From: Schistocerca nitens
Lineage: Eukaryota; Arthropoda; Insecta; Orthoptera; Acrididae
DNA length: 64,000 bases
Direction: 5' to 3'
Assembly (NCBI RefSeq): GCF_023898315.1
Contig: NC_064619.1
Span: 345,660,650 to 345,724,649, forward strand
The position numbers and the translations under genes are program-made. Positions 46,021 to 56,981 of the stretch are shown here, piece after piece (position 1 is the stretch's first letter; the number at the start of each line of letters is the position of its first letter). The notes under the pieces were generated by a model that saw nothing but the letters and a program-made list of their open reading frames with translations, ran no database searches and had not been told where the DNA came from.

Positions 46021-47228
46021 GCGCATGTGTGAAAGAGAGAGAAAGGGGGGGACACACCCCCCTCCCCCCCCCTCACCGAGTATATAGAAAATGATAGCTC
46101 ACCAACAAGCATGCAGGTTGTAACGTTTTTGTGTAACTATGTTTGTGCTTAATCTCCAAAATGTGTTACCTTTAGGTGCATATAATTTCTAGATACTAAT
46201 TTTCTGTGTAATGTTCTGGAATGATACTGAATTTTCTAAACGTAGTGCTCTGAATGTAGTGTGAAATGTGACAGCAACTGTGAATGGAAACTTAGTAGCT
46301 GTAACTCGTTCGTGCGAAACCTTATTAACGTTTGCTGTTCATTTGCTGTAACATATGAAATTCATATACTGAAACTAGGATAGCATGACTTACTACCTCT
46401 CTACTTATCATGTGGAACTGAAAAACGCAATCTGCAATCTCCGCAATGGGTTTAATAATTAAGAATTTTATCATGAGATGTAATGACCAGTGAAACACAT
46501 TACTCACCAACTTGCCCTTTAATAATCAAGACTTTGTAAACTGTCGTATGCAACAATCGCGTGCAGTTACTGATATTGCTTTCAAATTCACAGAAACTGA
46601 TCAATGTTGTCTGCTCCCCAAACATACCAAAGAATGATTCGTCATGGCCCCAAACTTAAACCTTGCCTGACCAACGAAGATGTACTATGCTCTGCAACAG
46701 CACCTGAAATAAATCACGTAGCTACAAGTGCACCTGAAATAAATCACGTCGTCTGTGCGCTGCGATGCTACGCACTGTCAGTTAAACAAATCCGTACACA
46801 AAATCCATTTAAATTCGGATACAATTTCCTGAGCATGTAGATATTTTCCCAGACAAATTTTTGCTATTCATGAATGTAGTCTTCACATAAATTATCAGCC
46901 CTAAGTATGTCACGCTAATGTTATCAATCGCAGCAAATACAAAAGATCTGGTGCACGTTACCTCTCTGAGCACATACAGACATGGAAAGAAGGCGTCCTG
47001 AAAATCATTCTCTACTCATCTCTAGTCACTGAAATCGCCAACAGTAGAATGTAATGACCTTGTCCAGCAAGACGCAAGTGACGTCATCTACTAGGAACAT
47101 AAACTCCTATGACAAAGAGATCTAATCCAGCCATGCGTTTAGGTACCAGACTCGCTGCGGCAAATATCACAAAAACTACCGCTACTTTTTATCATGCAGG
47201 CACATTTCAATGTGATTGAAGTATTCTC
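46021..47228. other. Anonymous DNA with a 30-bp spaced repeat
   Basis: The 20-mer GCACCTGAAATAAATCACGT occurs at 46700-46719 and 46730-46749, a partial 30-bp tandem duplication. Nothing else is recognisable. Confidence 0.5.
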
Positions 47229-47252
47229 GTGTGTGTGTGTGGGGGGGGGGGG
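47229..47252. repeat. (GT)n followed by a G-run
   Basis: Six GT units followed by about 12 G residues. Confidence 0.9.
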
Positions 47253-47305
47253 TGTATGTTTACACTGCCACCGTTTCTCACTGGCTAACGTAACGATACG
47301 AGAAT

Positions 47306-48262
47306 TTTTTTTTTTTTACTTTATTGTTATTTTAACACCTGAACAATCAGGTAGGCTGGCAGCGGCATGCGACGCCGCTCTTCAGCCATAGAGTGGACAA
47401 TAACAGTACAATAATGGAGAATTAAAATGAACATAGTGACGGGCAAAAAATAGTGGTCACAGACACACAAAAAAACACGGAGCCGTTCACACTCGACGAG
47501 AAAGACACTGAAAACACGTTGACACGGCGTACATAACACTGATGAATCCGATGGCACAAGTGAACGTAGAAGCGTGACGGCGGACACTAAAAACACAAAA
47601 CGACGTCACACACACGAGACACAGATGCCGATGATCTCCGGCGCGCGAAAGTCCACGTAGCGTGTGCGAGTCCGGGGACCTGCCAAGAGGGGAAGAAGGG
47701 TGAGGGCGGGTGGAGAGGGTGGAGAGGGGAGAACAGAGATGCCAATGGCTGAGGAGATGGGAGGAGGAGTAGAAGGACAGGGGAGGGGAGGCCCGGGGGA
47801 GGAGTGGGGGAAGGGGAGGAGGGATGGAGGGTGCCCAAAGGAACAGATACAGGAAGAGGGAGGGAGGATCAAAGTTGGTAGGAGGGGTAGATGGAGGGGA
47901 GGAGGACATCATCAGGGAGGAGGAGCTGGCGGAAGCCACCCTGGGAGAGGGTAAGGAGGGTGGAGAGATGGAGACCGGGTGGGACGTGGGAATACAGGCG
48001 CGGCAGCAGGCGGGGGTGGGAGAGGATCGGGGAGTCGAGCGGGTGAGGAGGATCGAGTTTACGGGAGATGTACAGGATCTGTATCCTTTCAAGGAAAAGG
48101 AGGAGGTGGGGGAAGGGGATGAGATCGTACAGGATCCGCATAAGGGAGGGGAGACGGATGCGATAGGCGAGGCGGAGAGCATGGCGTTCAAGGATTTGGA
48201 GGGATTTATAAAAGGTAGGGGGGGGGGGGCGGAGATCCATGCCGGATGGGCATAACAAAGGA
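47306..48262 (-). mobile_element. Young 5'-truncated LINE insertion
   Basis: The 11-bp duplication GATACGAGAAT lies at 47295-47305 and 48263-48273. A poly(T) run at the left end is the poly(A) tail of a minus-strand retroposon. The 5' end of the insert encodes ILERHALRLAYRIRLPSLM and IPFPHLLLFLERIQILYISR, matching the region near the C-terminus of Jockey-type ORF2. Downstream the sequence is very pyrimidine-rich on the coding strand and then becomes a 3' UTR. A 234-codon Ser/Pro-rich frame in another phase is a composition artefact. The clean duplication and tail suggest a fairly recent insertion. Confidence 0.8.
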
Positions 48263-48273
48263 GATACGAGAAT

Positions 48274-49076
48274 CTACCTACTGTACCTTGTACCTATATA
48301 TCCTGAATTATGTCAGAACGGTTTCGAGAATACTCCACTGGCATGAGGATTCTTGTGTAGTTCCTCCGTGCTTCCTCTACACCGGACCATCATCGTATTG
48401 AATACATCGATAACACTATAGAGGCAGATGTGCGTACACTGCATACTGTCTCTGGGTTTTGTGGAAGGTGATTTCGTGATCATGCACTCGACTGGCTCCC
48501 CAACAGTCTGTTGTGGAATCGATCCTACGACATTGCATCGTCGCCATCTGAGCAAAAGTGATTGTTACACGTTAATAAAAGACTCGATTGATGACGAGAG
48601 TACATTCATAGCTTACACTTGCCATTGCAGGATCCGGTGAGAGTTGGCGGGTAGCTTATCTCCAAAATTCCTGGTTGTGTGGAAGACATTCTTCGCTCGG
48701 GCACTGGATCTTTGTGTAGTCATACTCATTTCCCTCATCCTCATCACAGTGACGCGAAAGTCGACGGCGTGACGTCAAATAGAAAGACTTGCAGCCGGCA
48801 GCCGAACAACACCAGATGGGATCGATATACGCGCAGCTTACGTAACGGCACGAGGTGGGATTCGAATACACGACCTCTTCTTTCACGATCCAATGACTTG
48901 CGTTACACCAGGAAGATTGTTAAATGGGTAGGTTTGGAGACTCAATCTTTGCTGTCCTTTAGGCGTCGTATCCAAATGCCGCCCTTGAGCCGTCGAATAC
49001 AGATGTCGCAACCATCTTAGTAAATTACTCTCCTACTCTCCGCCTCACCCTCACATCCCGTCACTTTCCACGTAAA
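48274..49076. other. Anonymous DNA
   Basis: No gene recognised. A GGGATTCGAATACACGACC string near 48858 is B-box-like, but no A box fits. Confidence 0.35.
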
Positions 49077-50502
49077 TACACTCCTGGAAATGGAAAAAAG
49101 AACACATTGACACCGGTGTGTCAGACCCACCATACTTGCTCCGGACACTGCGAGAGGGCTGTACAAGCAATGATCACACGCACGGCACAGCGGACACACC
49201 AGGAACCGCAGTGTTGGCCGTCGAATGGCGCTAGCTGCGCAGCATTTGTGCACCGCTGCCGTCAATGTCAGGCAGTTTGCCGTGGCATACGGAGCTCCAT
49301 CGCAGTCTTTAACACTGGTAGCATGCCGCGACAGCGTGGACGTGAACCGTATGTGCAGTTGACGGACTTTGAGCGAGGGCGTATAGTGGGCATGCGGGAG
49401 GCCGGGTGGACGTACCGCCGAATTGCTCAACACGTGGGGCGTGAGGTCTCCACAGTACATCGATGTTGTCGCCAGTGGTCGGCGGAAGGTGCACGTGCCC
49501 GTCGACCTGGGACCGGACCGCAGCGACGCACGGATGCACGCCAAGACCGTAGGATCCTACACAGTGCCGTAGGGGACCGCACCGCCACTTCCCGGCAAAT
49601 TAGGGACACTGTTGCTCCTGGGGTATCGGCGAGGACCATTCGCAACCGTCTCCATGAAGCTGGGCTACGGTCCCGCACACCGTTAGGCCGTCTTCCGCTC
49701 ACGCCCCAACATCGTGCAGCCCGCCTCCAGTGGTGTCGCGACAGGCGTGAATGGAGGGACGAATGGAGACGTGTCGTCTTCAGCGATGAGAGTCGCTTCT
49801 GCCTTGGTGCCAATGATGGTCGTATGCGTGTTTGGCGCCGTGCAGGTGAGCGCCACAATCAGGACTGCATACGACCGAGGCACACAGGGCCAACACCCGG
49901 CATCATGGTGTGGGGAGCGATCTCCTACACTGGCCGTACACCACTGGTGATCGTCGAGGGGACACTGAATAGTGCACGGTACATCCAAACCGTCATCGTA
50001 CCCATTGTTCTACCATTCCTAGACCAGCAAGGGAACTCGCTGTTCCAACAGGACAATGCACGTCCGCATGTATCCCGTGCCACCCAACGTGCTCTAGAAG
50101 GTGTAAGTCAACTACCCTGGCCATCAAGATCTCCGGATCTGTCCCCCATTGAGCATGTTTGGGACTGGATGAAGCGTCGTTTCACGCGGTCTGCACGTCC
50201 AGCACGAACGCTGGTCCAACTGAGGAGCCAGGTGGAAATGGCATGGCAAGCCGTTCCACAGGACTACATCCAGCATCTCTACGATCGTCTCCATGGGAGA
50301 ATAGCAGCCTGCATTGCTGCGAAAGGTGGATATACACTGTACTAGTGCCGACATTGTGCATGCTCTGTTGCCTGTGTCTATGTGCCTGTGGTTCTGTCAG
50401 TGTGATCATGTGATGTATCTGACCCCAGGAATGTGTCAATAAAGTTTCCCCTTCCTGGGACAATGAATTCACGGTGTTCTTATTTCAATTTCCAGGAGTG
50501 TA
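49077..50502 (+). mobile_element. Tc1-like transposon, copy B (complete)
   Basis: Inverted repeats starting CACTCCTGGAAAT and TA at 49077-49078 and 50501-50502 bound a 1,422-bp interior. The transposase lies on the plus strand. AATAAA at 50438-50443 is about 93 bp after its stop and could serve as polyadenylation signal. It stands in inverted orientation to copy C, 2.0 kb away. Confidence 0.95.
49323..50345 (+). CDS. Tc1-like transposase, DD32E, copy B
   Basis: A 340-aa transposase of the IS630/Tc1 superfamily. It would bind the element's inverted repeats and cut and rejoin DNA at TA sites in the nucleus. Residues about 11-52 form the first helix-turn-helix (TDFERGRIVGMREAGWTYRR). Residues 55-75 are a basic linker rich in Arg and Gly. 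Residues 75-115 are the second DNA-binding domain. The RNase H-fold core has Asp155 (FSDESRF), Asp244 (FQQDNARPH) and Glu277 (SPDLSPIEHVW). Only 32 residues separate Asp244 and Glu277, two fewer than usual, in all three copies. The start MPRQRG gives the normal family length. An upstream in-frame ATG at 49170 would add 51 residues. About ten residues differ from copy C over the whole open frame. There are no inactivating changes. Confidence 0.92.
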   Translation: MPRQRGREPYVQLTDFERGRIVGMREAGWTYRRIAQHVGREVSTVHRCCRQWSAEGARARRPGTGPQRRTDARQDRRILHSAVGDRTATSRQIRDTVAPGVSARTIRNRLHEAGLRSRTPLGRLPLTPQHRAARLQWCRDRREWRDEWRRVVFSDESRFCLGANDGRMRVWRRAGERHNQDCIRPRHTGPTPGIMVWGAISYTGRTPLVIVEGTLNSARYIQTVIVPIVLPFLDQQGNSLFQQDNARPHVSRATQRALEGVSQLPWPSRSPDLSPIEHVWDWMKRRFTRSARPARTLVQLRSQVEMAWQAVPQDYIQHLYDRLHGRIAACIAAKGGYTLY

Positions 50503-51317
50503 TGATTGTCGTAACACAACAGGTAGTGCAACAAACTGTACGTATTATGGCATATGCAGACATATCACTGTTTCATGTGCCCTAACATCTTGATCTAGGT
50601 TTTGGAATGTTCGCGTTATCCATTCCATTCGTATGATGGAATAATTAATTCAGAGAGTCCATCTGTCAAACTTACTGTAGTTAATTTACTGTGCTAATAT
50701 TCATGTGAAGAATCCTATTAAACACCATTCAAATCTACTGCCCACGATTCAGTAGCGCTATGTCGCTTGCATCGGATACGAGTCATGGTAAGAGCCAACA
50801 TTACCTAATCTTTTGCCGGTTAGACACAGGCCAATGAATTTAAATTGCATTTGGTACTCTACATACAGTTATGAAACGCAGCCTCAACTTGGTCGTCTCA
50901 TTTCATTTCTTGTTGCACATTACTTACGTGCAATACGAACTTCAGCCATATTTGAGGGAGCTTATTTAAGCTGTATAAGTCTTTGTTGATAATTAGCTTC
51001 CCAGCCACTTGTGACGGGAAAATTGGAACTTTGCAGGTGCGCGCCCTCTTGTTAATCAGGAGCTACTCGCTCCGCTAACATATTATAAGTCATTGCCTCC
51101 AGAGAACATTAAAAACGTATATGAAGTTTACTTCTGTTTTTTAGGAACCGTAATTACAAATTTATAATCACATAAAACTATGTGGTTCCAGAGACCTCTT
51201 CAAGCCTCAGACATTAATGATGTACGACGACTATTCGAAAAGTAACGAATGATCGATCGCGAAATGGAAACCACAGCGAATATCAGTACTGTTTTATTTA
51301 CAACAGCTAACTACACC
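50503..51317. other. Anonymous AT-rich DNA
   Basis: Spacer between Tc1 copy B and SINE1; nothing recognisable. Confidence 0.4.
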
Positions 51318-51330
51318 TTCCAACCGCTTC

Positions 51331-51531
51331 AGCCGGCCGAAGTGGCCGTGCGGTTAAAGGCGCTACAGTCTGGAACCGCAAGACCGCTACGGTCGCAGGT
51401 TCGAATCCTGCCTCGGGCATGGATGTTTGTGATGTCCTTAGGTTAGTTAGGTTTAACTAGTTCTAAGTTCTAGGGGACTAATGACCTCAGCAGTTGAGTC
51501 CCATAGTGCTCAGAGCCATTTGAACCATTTT
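51331..51531 (+). mobile_element. SINE1, head A
   Basis: Complete copy. The 13-bp duplication TTCCAACCGCTTC lies at 51318-51330 and 51532-51544. It sits between Tc1 copies B and C. Confidence 0.95.
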
Positions 51532-51544
51532 TTCCAACCGCTTC

Positions 51545-52315
51545 TCTACATACTCGCCGCCCCGATTTAGACATCTGTCGTAGCGTTGTCCCACCTTTCC
51601 AGTACCCTCGTCACAGAAGTCAGCCTTCTGTACTTTCCGACAATTTTCTACGCTGGACTGCAGCTCGTTATCTGTACCAAAACATTGTCTTCATAGCCAG
51701 CAGGCTACATGAGCAGAAATGAAAATCAGATGGCATCTCGCAAGGCGCAGTGTGGGTTCTCCACAACAACAACGATTTGCTGCATTTATTACAGATATGT
51801 GACTGAAATGTATAACAGATATAGAAAACACAAAATGTAATCCAAAAAGAAAAAAAATCTACTAATTGTACCAAACGATAATGAAATAAATTTGGCTAAG
51901 ACAAAAATATAACCGTGTTTTTCCAAATCATATTTTACGAACTCATAGATAGAGAGATTAAAACTCAAAGAAGATTCTAGTCAATAAGCAAAGTAAAGAC
52001 CTACTTTGAAAACTACAGTGGGAACGTTTAAATACAAAATGCGTTTAAAAATAAACACTGTTTACTTTTTAAAAAATCTATAACTAGACCAGGATTATGT
52101 TTTCATTGTTGCTTCAACTTAGTATTAGCATCCTTGATTATAACGAGATACTGTTAGCTTTTACTGAGTAACACACAGAAAACTATTGCTTGTCTAGGAA
52201 CTTCTTGTGATCTTATATCTCAACCAGAAATATAATATTACGGAAATTCGCTCTGTTCCAGATTAATCTACGGGATTAAGCTGCTGGTAATGAAAACGAC
52301 ATTTAAGCAGATGAT
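51545..52315. other. Anonymous AT-rich DNA
   Basis: Nothing recognisable. Confidence 0.4.
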
Positions 52316-52519
52316 ATCTGCGTCTACATCCATACTCCGCAAGCCACCTGATGTTGTGTGGCGGAGGGTACTTTGAGTACCTCTATCGGTTCTCCTTTCT
52401 ATTCCAGTCTCGTATTGTTCGTGGAAAGGAAGATTGTCGGTACGCCTCTGTGTGGGCCCTAATCACACTGATTTTATCCTCATGGTCTCTTCATGAGATA
52501 TACGTAGGAGGGAGCAATA

Positions 52520-53945
52520 TACACTCCTGGAAATTGAAATAAGAACACCGTGAATTCATTGTCCCAGGAAGGGGAAACTTTATTGACACATTCCTGGGGT
52601 CAGATACATCACATGATCACACTGACAGAACCACAGGCACATAGACACAGGCAACAGAGCATGCACAATGTCGGCACTAGTACAGTGTATATCCACCTTT
52701 CGCAGCAATGCAGGCTGCTATTCTCCCATGGAGACGATCGTAGAAATGCTGGATGTAGTCCTGTGGAACGGCTTGCCATGCCATTTCCACCTGGCGCCTC
52801 AGTTGGACCAGCGTTCGTGCTGGACGTGCAGACCGCGTGAGACGACGCTTCATCCAGTCCCAAACATGCTCAATGGGGGACAGATCCGGAGATCTTGCTG
52901 GCCAGGGTAGTTGACTTACACCTTCTAGAGCGCGTTGGGTGGCACGGGATACATGCGGACGTGCATTGTCCTGTTGGAACAGCAAGTTCCCTTGCCGGTC
53001 TAGGAATGGTAGAACGATGGGTTCGATGACGGTTTGGATGTACCGTGCACTATTCAGTGTCCCCTCGACGATCACCAGTGGTGTACGGCCAGTGTAGGAG
53101 ATCGCTCCCCACACCATGATGCCGGGTGTTGGCCCTGTGTGCCTCGGTCGTATGCAGTCCTGATTGTGGCGCTCACCTGCACGGCGCCAAACACGCATAC
53201 GACCATCATTGGCACCAAGGCAGAAGCGACTCTCATCGCTGAAGACGACACGTCTCCATTCGTCCCTCCATTCACGCCTGTCGCGACACCACTGGAGGCG
53301 GGCTGCACGATGTTGGGGCGTGAGCGGAAGACGGCCTAACGGTGTGCGGGACCGTAGCCCAGCTTCATGGAGACGGTTGCGAATGGTCCTCGCCGATACC
53401 CCAGGAGCAACAGTGTCCCTAATTTGCCGGGAAGTGGCGGTGCGGTCCCCTACGGCACTGTGTAGGATCCTACGGTCTTGGCGTGCATCCGTGCGTCGCT
53501 GCGGTCCGGTCCCAGGTCGACGGGCACGTGCACCTTCCGCCGACCACTGGCGACAACATCGATGTACTGTGGAGACCTCACGCCCCACGTGTTGAGCAAT
53601 TCGGCGGTACGTCCACCCGGCCTCCCGCATGCCCACTATACGCCCTCGCTCAAAGTCCGTCAACTGCACATACGGTTCACGTCCACGCTGTCGCGGCATG
53701 CTACCAGTGTTAAAGACTGCGATGGAGCTCCGTATGCCACGGCAAACTGGCTGACACTGACGGCGGCGGTGCACAAATGCCTCGCAGCTAGCGCCATTCG
53801 ACGGCCAACACCGCGGTTCCTGGTGTGTCCGCTGTGCCGTGCGTGTGATCATTGCTTGTACAGCCCTCTCGCAGTGTCCGGAGCAAGTATGGTGGGTCTG
53901 ACACACCGGTGTCAATGTGTTCTTTTTTCCATTTCCAGGAGTGTA
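52520..53945 (-). mobile_element. Tc1-like transposon, copy C (complete)
   Basis: Same ends and 1,422-bp interior as copies A and B, with TA at 52520-52521 and 53944-53945. TTTATT at 52579-52584 is the minus-strand polyadenylation hexamer. The insertion lies inside a LINE fragment, so the pre-insertion sequence can be read off the flanks. Confidence 0.95.
52677..53699 (-). CDS. Tc1-like transposase, DD32E, copy C
   Basis: A 340-aa transposase with the same domain order and catalytic triad (Asp155, Asp244, Glu277) as copies A and B, and no stop or frameshift. It starts at the ATG at 53697-53699. The upstream frame is open into the terminal repeat. Relative to copy B it has, among others, Glu for Val in IQTVIEPIV, DRQGNL for DQQGNS and Phe for Leu in IQHFYD. 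None of these touches the catalytic residues. Three intact copies in one window indicate recent activity of this family. Confidence 0.92.
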   Translation of the reverse strand: MPRQRGREPYVQLTDFERGRIVGMREAGWTYRRIAQHVGREVSTVHRCCRQWSAEGARARRPGTGPQRRTDARQDRRILHSAVGDRTATSRQIRDTVAPGVSARTIRNRLHEAGLRSRTPLGRLPLTPQHRAARLQWCRDRREWRDEWRRVVFSDESRFCLGANDGRMRVWRRAGERHNQDCIRPRHTGPTPGIMVWGAISYTGRTPLVIVEGTLNSARYIQTVIEPIVLPFLDRQGNLLFQQDNARPHVSRATQRALEGVSQLPWPARSPDLSPIEHVWDWMKRRLTRSARPARTLVQLRRQVEMAWQAVPQDYIQHFYDRLHGRIAACIAAKGGYTLY

Positions 53946-54190
53946 CTACTTGACTCCTCGGTGAAGGTATGTTCTCGAAACTTCAACAAAAGCCCTTACC
54001 GAGCTACTGAGCGTCTCTCTTGCAGAGTCTTCCACTGGAGTTTATCTATCATCTCCGTAACGCTTCCGCGATAACTAAATGATCCTGTAACGAAGCGCGT
54101 TGCTCTCCGTTGGATCTTCTCTACCTCTTCTATCAACCCCATCTTGTCAATACATCCAACGCACCTCTCAAAACTTAACACCACCATTTT

Positions 54191-54870
54191 CTTAGACGTG
54201 TGTTACACAGCAAGATTAATTAATGCTCAGTTGCTTCTCAGATTGAGATTAGAATGGAGAAAATGAAGGACGTAGGAAAAAAAGAAAAGAGAGTGAAATG
54301 ATTTTTTTGGGCACAGTAATTGATTACTGTGCTTTAATAATAAAAATAATACTCTAAACATACATACTCAATACCTAGAGTGATCCATAAATCGCAATAC
54401 GTTCCTCCATGTCCGTAATGCTGCAGCATTATGATCACGTTGAGTCCCACTCCTGGTACTATGGCCTCGCTCGTTCTGGTAGATTTCTACAGCAAAAAGG
54501 AAAAGATTTCATGGTTCGTCGGCAGCCATGTCAGAGACGAAGCTCTAGTTCGGGTACAAGAGAAGAAATCGGCCGTTACATTATCAAAGGATCTACCACC
54601 AACTGATTTACTGGGGTCATGGTAATCCCGGATGAGGATGACCAGACGGATATTTGAACACCACTTTTCCCGACTTTGTAGCCGAGTTACTGGTGCCATT
54701 TTATATTTCCGTAGACGTTTTCGAGTTTGTTGTCATCATACCTTGTTCGATAGCTCGCTATTGGCAGTCCGATCAAATAGTGAACTGAGCAAGTCCTTCG
54801 AGTTTTTATAAATATTAGTTGCTTCTTACTGTCGGCAATAGTTGTTTGGAGCCGAGCCGGCAAGGCAAAG
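54191..54870. other. Spacer with a perfect short palindrome
   Basis: GCACAGTAAT at 54311-54320 pairs perfectly with 54323-54332 across a 2-base centre. Otherwise nothing is recognisable between the LINE fragment and the H2A 3' region. Confidence 0.5.
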
Positions 54871-54877
54871 CGCGTTG

Positions 54878-54896
54878 TGCGTGCAGAGAGCACGCA
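54878..54896 (-). terminator. Hairpin downstream of H2A, not the canonical histone stem-loop
   Basis: On the minus strand a 7-bp stem (TGCGTGC / GCACGCA) with a 5-base loop lies 52 bases after the H2A stop, the usual place for the histone mRNA 3' stem-loop. It lacks the conserved 6-bp stem, UUUC-type loop, A-rich flanks and following purine-rich element. Its role in 3'-end formation is therefore doubtful. Confidence 0.3.
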
Positions 54897-54948
54897 GCGC
54901 AGCGCAGCGCTGGTGGGCGGGGCCGGGCCCGCTAGGCGGTCTCTGTGT

Positions 54949-55440
<492 letters not shown>

Positions 55441-56009
55441 CTGCGAGGAATTCTGAGAAAATTGAACGGTAAATAGCATGATTTTCTCACGCTAAAGCCT
55501 CCGTCTCTGATGATAAAATTCTTCGGGCCTCTGAGCTACATCATCTCCAATATTACTCTGTTCCTGAAATCGTCATCTGCACCGTTATTTAGATTGACTA
55601 TTTGTCACGAGCTGAAGAAGTGTCAGATGTGATCAGGTCAGCGTTTCAACCGGTGGACCACATTGCTCGCCGTTTCTCCCCCCTTATTAGGTGCTGTTCT
55701 CTCTTCCTTCGCTTATGGAAAACATTATGTAAATACAGCCATGAATTATTATGGATTATTCGTCGCTTCACTCACCAAAATTCTTCGGAACCACTTGCAC
55801 CCTTGAGGAAATCGAGAGTTGTAATAGTTTCTTGGTACGTCTTGATCTTACCTTCCGAACGCAAGACAGATTTAGATCTTCTGTATCGTAGTACTTTTAT
55901 CCATTGTCTAGAGTCCTGTTCATATCAATGAAGAACTGTAATAATTTTCCCTCTTTGTACAATGTATCTCATATCCCATTCGGCATCGTATTCTTTTTAC
56001 GTCGCGTAT
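55441..56009. other. Anonymous AT-rich DNA
   Basis: A plus-strand frame of 109 codons (55602-55931) has no recognisable motif. Confidence 0.35.
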
Positions 56010-56981
56010 TAGAATGTCCAGTCATATTAATGTAACCACCTGTCAAAAGGTTGACTACATTTTGCATCACGGACCACTACGAGAGGTGCAAAAGGTTCTG
56101 GAAGGTACCGACAGGGACGTGGAACCATCCAGACACCAGTGCGGTGGCCAGCTGCGCTACGTTTTTCCGTTGAGGATTCATGGCGCGAACAGCCCGATCG
56201 AGGTGGCCCCACAATTCTCGATTCGGTCTAAACCCGGGGAGTTTGGTGGCCAGGGGAGTACGGTAGACTAATCCATACGAACGTAAACTGCGACGTGTGT
56301 GACACGTTGCATTGTCCCGCAGTAGTTCCGAGGAGAAACCAACTGCACGGTCCCCAACGATAGATGCATACCTGCGTTGACCCATTGTGCCTTTCTGAAT
56401 GAAGAGATACACTGGGAATACCACGAAAACATTTCGTCGTCAATGAACAGCAGTCAGCATGGATGGATGAACCAGACACATGCTGCGGAAGCCCATACAC
56501 AGCAACTTTCACTGAACGATCATTGAGGAGAAACTGTTGGTAGCCCCCTGGTTCATCTAGGTGGTCAGTTTCTCAACAGTTGCACGTCTGTTCGCGAGTA
56601 CACATATCTGCTGCCGTTGTTCGCCCCGTCACATATAGTTCGTGGTGCACCACAATTGCCTCGGTGCCGTATTGCATAGCGTCATTTTGCCATGCGCGGT
56701 GTACTTTAACCACAGCGGCACGTGAACAGTTTACAGACTTATCCGTTTCGCAAATACTTCCACCCTTGGCCCGAAAGCTAATGATCATGCCCCTTTAGAC
56801 GTCAGATAAATCTCTCCGTTTCCACAATACAACAGCTGTACTGTCTTCCACGTCATTCCCCCACCCCGACACCATTCATTTACCCTCCACTGATAGTGCA
56901 ACCACCTGCAATCTGTGAGTGGCTATTGCACATTACCGTCGAACAAAGGCGATGGTCACATTAATGTGACTGGACCGTGTA
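56010..56981 (-). mobile_element. Internally deleted Tc1-like transposon
   Basis: TA-flanked inverted repeats share GTCCAGTCA and ATTAATGT and run about 25 bp (56010-56040 and 56951-56981). The minus strand encodes, in order, a helix-turn-helix (MIISFRAKGGSICETDKS, VNCSRAAVVKVHRAW, near 56680-56790), a core piece with QRRYASIVGDRAVGF and LLRDNATCHT (near 56310-56380), and a C-terminal piece with ELWGHLDRAVRAMNP and VPVGTFQNLLHLS (near 56080-56220). The region between the DNA-binding domain and the core is largely lost, giving 0.97 kb instead of about 1.4 kb. Frames are broken, so it could move only with help. Confidence 0.75.

Larger units (their letters stand above)
52316..54190 (-). mobile_element. 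CR1-like LINE 3' part, split by Tc1 copy C
   Basis: 52316-52519 and 53946-54190 are two halves of one minus-strand LINE end. The outer half encodes LIEEVEKIQRRATRFVTG and VTEMIDKLQWKTLQERRS, the same post-RT region as the fragment at 41815-42420. The inner half carries the 3' UTR and ends with the reversed CATCTAC-type terminal repeat near 52325. Tc1 copy C interrupts it at a TA, and the flanks read GGAGCAATA and CTACTTGAC. A possible frameshift aside, the LINE is 5'-truncated and inactive. Confidence 0.75.

Noticed and set aside
45724-46112. Frames coding long Thr-His or Val-Cys repeats
   Set aside because: They are translations of the (GT)n microsatellite.
47487-48191. A 234-codon Ser/Pro-rich minus-strand frame
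   Set aside because: It runs through the pyrimidine-rich part of a LINE in a different phase from the RT-like frame; the bias explains its openness.
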